A DNA stretch of 7,632 bases from Tepidimonas sp. (GTDB lineage Bacteria > Pseudomonadota > Gammaproteobacteria > Burkholderiales > Burkholderiaceae_C), in assembly GCA_025054905.1 (NCBI GenBank), contig JANWZF010000142.1, positions 1 to 7,632 of the forward strand. The letters are read 5' to 3'. Numbering within the stretch: the first letter of the stretch is position 1; every line of letters starts with the position of its first letter. Shown piece by piece: positions 6,722-7,632 of this stretch. Position numbers and translations under genes: made by a program. The notes beneath the pieces are model-generated. The model did not search any database, was not told the DNA's origin, and saw only the letters and a program-made list of their open reading frames with translations.

Positions 6722-6728
6722 TATTATC
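6722..6728. promoter_or_regulatory. Overlapping -10-like boxes for gatC (-) and mreB (+)
   Basis: The heptamer TATTATC reads TATTAT on the + strand (6722-6727) and GATAAT on the - strand (6723-6728). Each is a 5-of-6 match to the sigma-70 -10 consensus. Neither has a convincing -35 at 15-18 bases. It is the only clearly AT-rich hexamer in the 141-base gatC-mreB gap. It is immediately followed by CCCGGG. Confidence 0.45.
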
Positions 6729-6743
6729 CCGGGTTTCACGAAC

Positions 6744-6793
6744 CGGCCCGCCATCGCCCGCGCCGCCAGGGCCGGGTCCGCTTGAGCGGGCCG
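6744..6793 (+). repeat. 8-bp inverted repeat in the mreB leader
   Basis: CGGCCCGC (6744-6751) and GCGGGCCG (6786-6793) are exact reverse complements separated by 34 GC-rich bases. The right arm ends 18 bases before the mreB ATG. It could fold in the mRNA leader, act as a protein site, or be chance in high-GC sequence. Confidence 0.4.
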
Positions 6794-6811
6794 CACCGGA
6801 CGTCACCAACC

Positions 6812-7632
6812 ATGTTCGAATCCCTGCGTCGGCACTTTTCGACCGACCTTGCCATCGACCTGGGCACGGCCAACACGCTCATCTATGTGCGCGGCAAGGG
6901 CATCGTGCTCGACGAGCCGTCGGTGGTGGCCATCCGCCACGAAGGCGGCCCCAGCGGCAAGAAGACCATCCAGGCGGTGGGCAAGGCGGCCAAGGCCATG
7001 CTCGGCAAGGTCCCGGGCAACATCGAAGCCATTCGCCCGATGAAGGACGGCGTCATCGCCGACTTCACGGTCACCGAGCAGATGCTCAAACAATTCATCA
7101 AGATGGTGCATCCACGCTCGATGCTGCGCCCCAGCCCGCGCATCATCATCTGCGTGCCGTGCGGCTCCACGCAGGTGGAGCGCCGCGCCATCCGCGAATC
7201 GGCCCTGGGCGCCGGCGCCTCGGAGGTTTACCTGATCGAGGAGCCCATGGCCGCGGCGATCGGCGCCGGCCTGCCCGTGGCCGATGCCTCAGGCTCGATG
7301 GTGGTGGACATCGGCGGCGGCACCACCGAAGTCGGCGTCATCAGCCTGGGCGGCATGGTCTACAAGGGCAGCGTGCGCGTCGGTGGCGACAAGTTCGATG
7401 AGGCCATCATCAACTACATCCGCCGCAACTATGGCATGCTGATCGGCGAACCCACCGCCGAGCTGATCAAAAAGACCATCGGCAGCGCATTCCCTGGCTC
7501 GGAAGTGCGCGAAATGGAGGTCAAGGGCCGCAACCTCTCCGAGGGCGTGCCGCGCAGCTTCACGATCAGCTCCAACGAGGTGCTGGAGGCGCTGACCGAG
7601 CCGATCAACCAGATCGTCAGCGCAGTCAAGAT
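6812..7632 (+). CDS. mreB: Rod shape-determining protein MreB (3' end outside window)
   Basis: The first 273 codons of the bacterial actin homologue, which forms ATP-dependent filaments on the inner face of the cytoplasmic membrane and positions the peptidoglycan elongation machinery. The actin-fold nucleotide motifs are visible: phosphate-1 loop AIDLGTANTL (14-23), the connect region at about 142-152 (IEEPMAAAIGA), and phosphate-2 loop VVDIGGGTTEVGVISLGG (164-181). The N-terminal FESLRRHFS is a short amphipathic segment of the kind used for membrane attachment. The ATG at 6812 is the family's standard start; no good SD is seen, only a GGA 11 bases upstream. The frame runs off the window without a stop, as expected for a protein of about 347 residues. 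In many bacteria mreC and mreD follow, but that lies beyond this window. Confidence 0.98.
   Translation, partial: MFESLRRHFSTDLAIDLGTANTLIYVRGKGIVLDEPSVVAIRHEGGPSGKKTIQAVGKAAKAMLGKVPGNIEAIRPMKDGVIADFTVTEQMLKQFIKMVHPRSMLRPSPRIIICVPCGSTQVERRAIRESALGAGASEVYLIEEPMAAAIGAGLPVADASGSMVVDIGGGTTEVGVISLGGMVYKGSVRVGGDKFDEAIINYIRRNYGMLIGEPTAELIKKTIGSAFPGSEVREMEVKGRNLSEGVPRSFTISSNEVLEALTEPINQIVSAVK

Noticed and set aside
3846..6785. A 979-codon open frame on the + strand opposite gatB, gatA and gatC
   Set aside because: It is antisense to three certain genes. Its product is rich in Arg, His, Gln and Ala without recognisable domains, as expected when high-GC codons are read on the opposite strand. Its length reflects scarcity of stop codons in that frame, not coding.
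6375..6809. Upstream extension of the gatA frame, giving a 650-residue protein
   Set aside because: The extra residues run through gatC in another frame and match nothing in the amidase family. The ATG at 6374 overlaps the gatC stop and gives the normal N-terminus.
6700..7401. A 233-codon + strand frame overlapping the mreB start
   Set aside because: It is out of frame with mreB, and its product is repetitive Arg/His/Gly. The mreB frame carries intact actin-fold motifs.
1..7632. CRISPR arrays, transposase genes, tRNA genes, defence or toxin-antitoxin genes
   Set aside because: I saw no spaced direct repeats, transposase motifs, cloverleaf-forming sequence or defence-family motifs. All spacers between genes are under 150 bases.

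Overview
The window is a compact, visibly GC-rich stretch of ordinary bacterial chromosome. The protein sequences and the gene neighbourhood (gatC-gatA-gatB divergent from mreB, with pyrE and a DUF4124 gene facing gatB) look like a betaproteobacterium of the order Burkholderiales, most like Comamonadaceae. That placement comes from recalled family resemblance, not from a search. I see no mobile element, phage gene, CRISPR array, tRNA or rRNA.

Layout. Bases 1-477 hold the 3' part of an RsmI-like SAM-dependent methyltransferase gene. Close behind it on the + strand are a cytosolic 5'-nucleotidase (496-1416) and crcB/fluC, a fluoride channel (1413-1796), which overlap by 4 bases. pyrE (orotate phosphoribosyltransferase, 1861-2559) follows with its own likely promoter. 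Next is a secreted DUF4124 coiled-coil protein (2604-3311). It runs convergently into the gat operon, which lies on the - strand in transcription order gatC (6670-6371), gatA (6374-4857), gatB (4811-3324). Finally mreB (6812 to the window end, cut off) is transcribed divergently from gatC across a 141-base shared control region.

How the genes fit together. GatC, GatA and GatB form one enzyme, the tRNA-dependent amidotransferase that converts misacylated Glu-tRNA(Gln) and/or Asp-tRNA(Asn). The 5'-nucleotidase and PyrE both touch nucleotide metabolism but are not obviously one pathway. CrcB protects against fluoride and MreB organises cell-wall elongation. Overlaps and Shine-Dalgarno (SD) sites point to three units on the + strand (nucleotidase-crcB, pyrE with or without DUF4124, mreB) and one on the - strand (gatCAB).

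I looked for an undescribed system and did not find one; every sizeable coding region belongs to a known family. The points worth a second look are small: a possibly leaderless nucleotidase transcript, -10-like boxes overlapping on opposite strands between gatC and mreB, an inverted repeat in the mreB leader, a short apparent insertion in GatA, and a clean heptad coiled coil in the DUF4124 protein encoded by a cluster of CTGCAG words.
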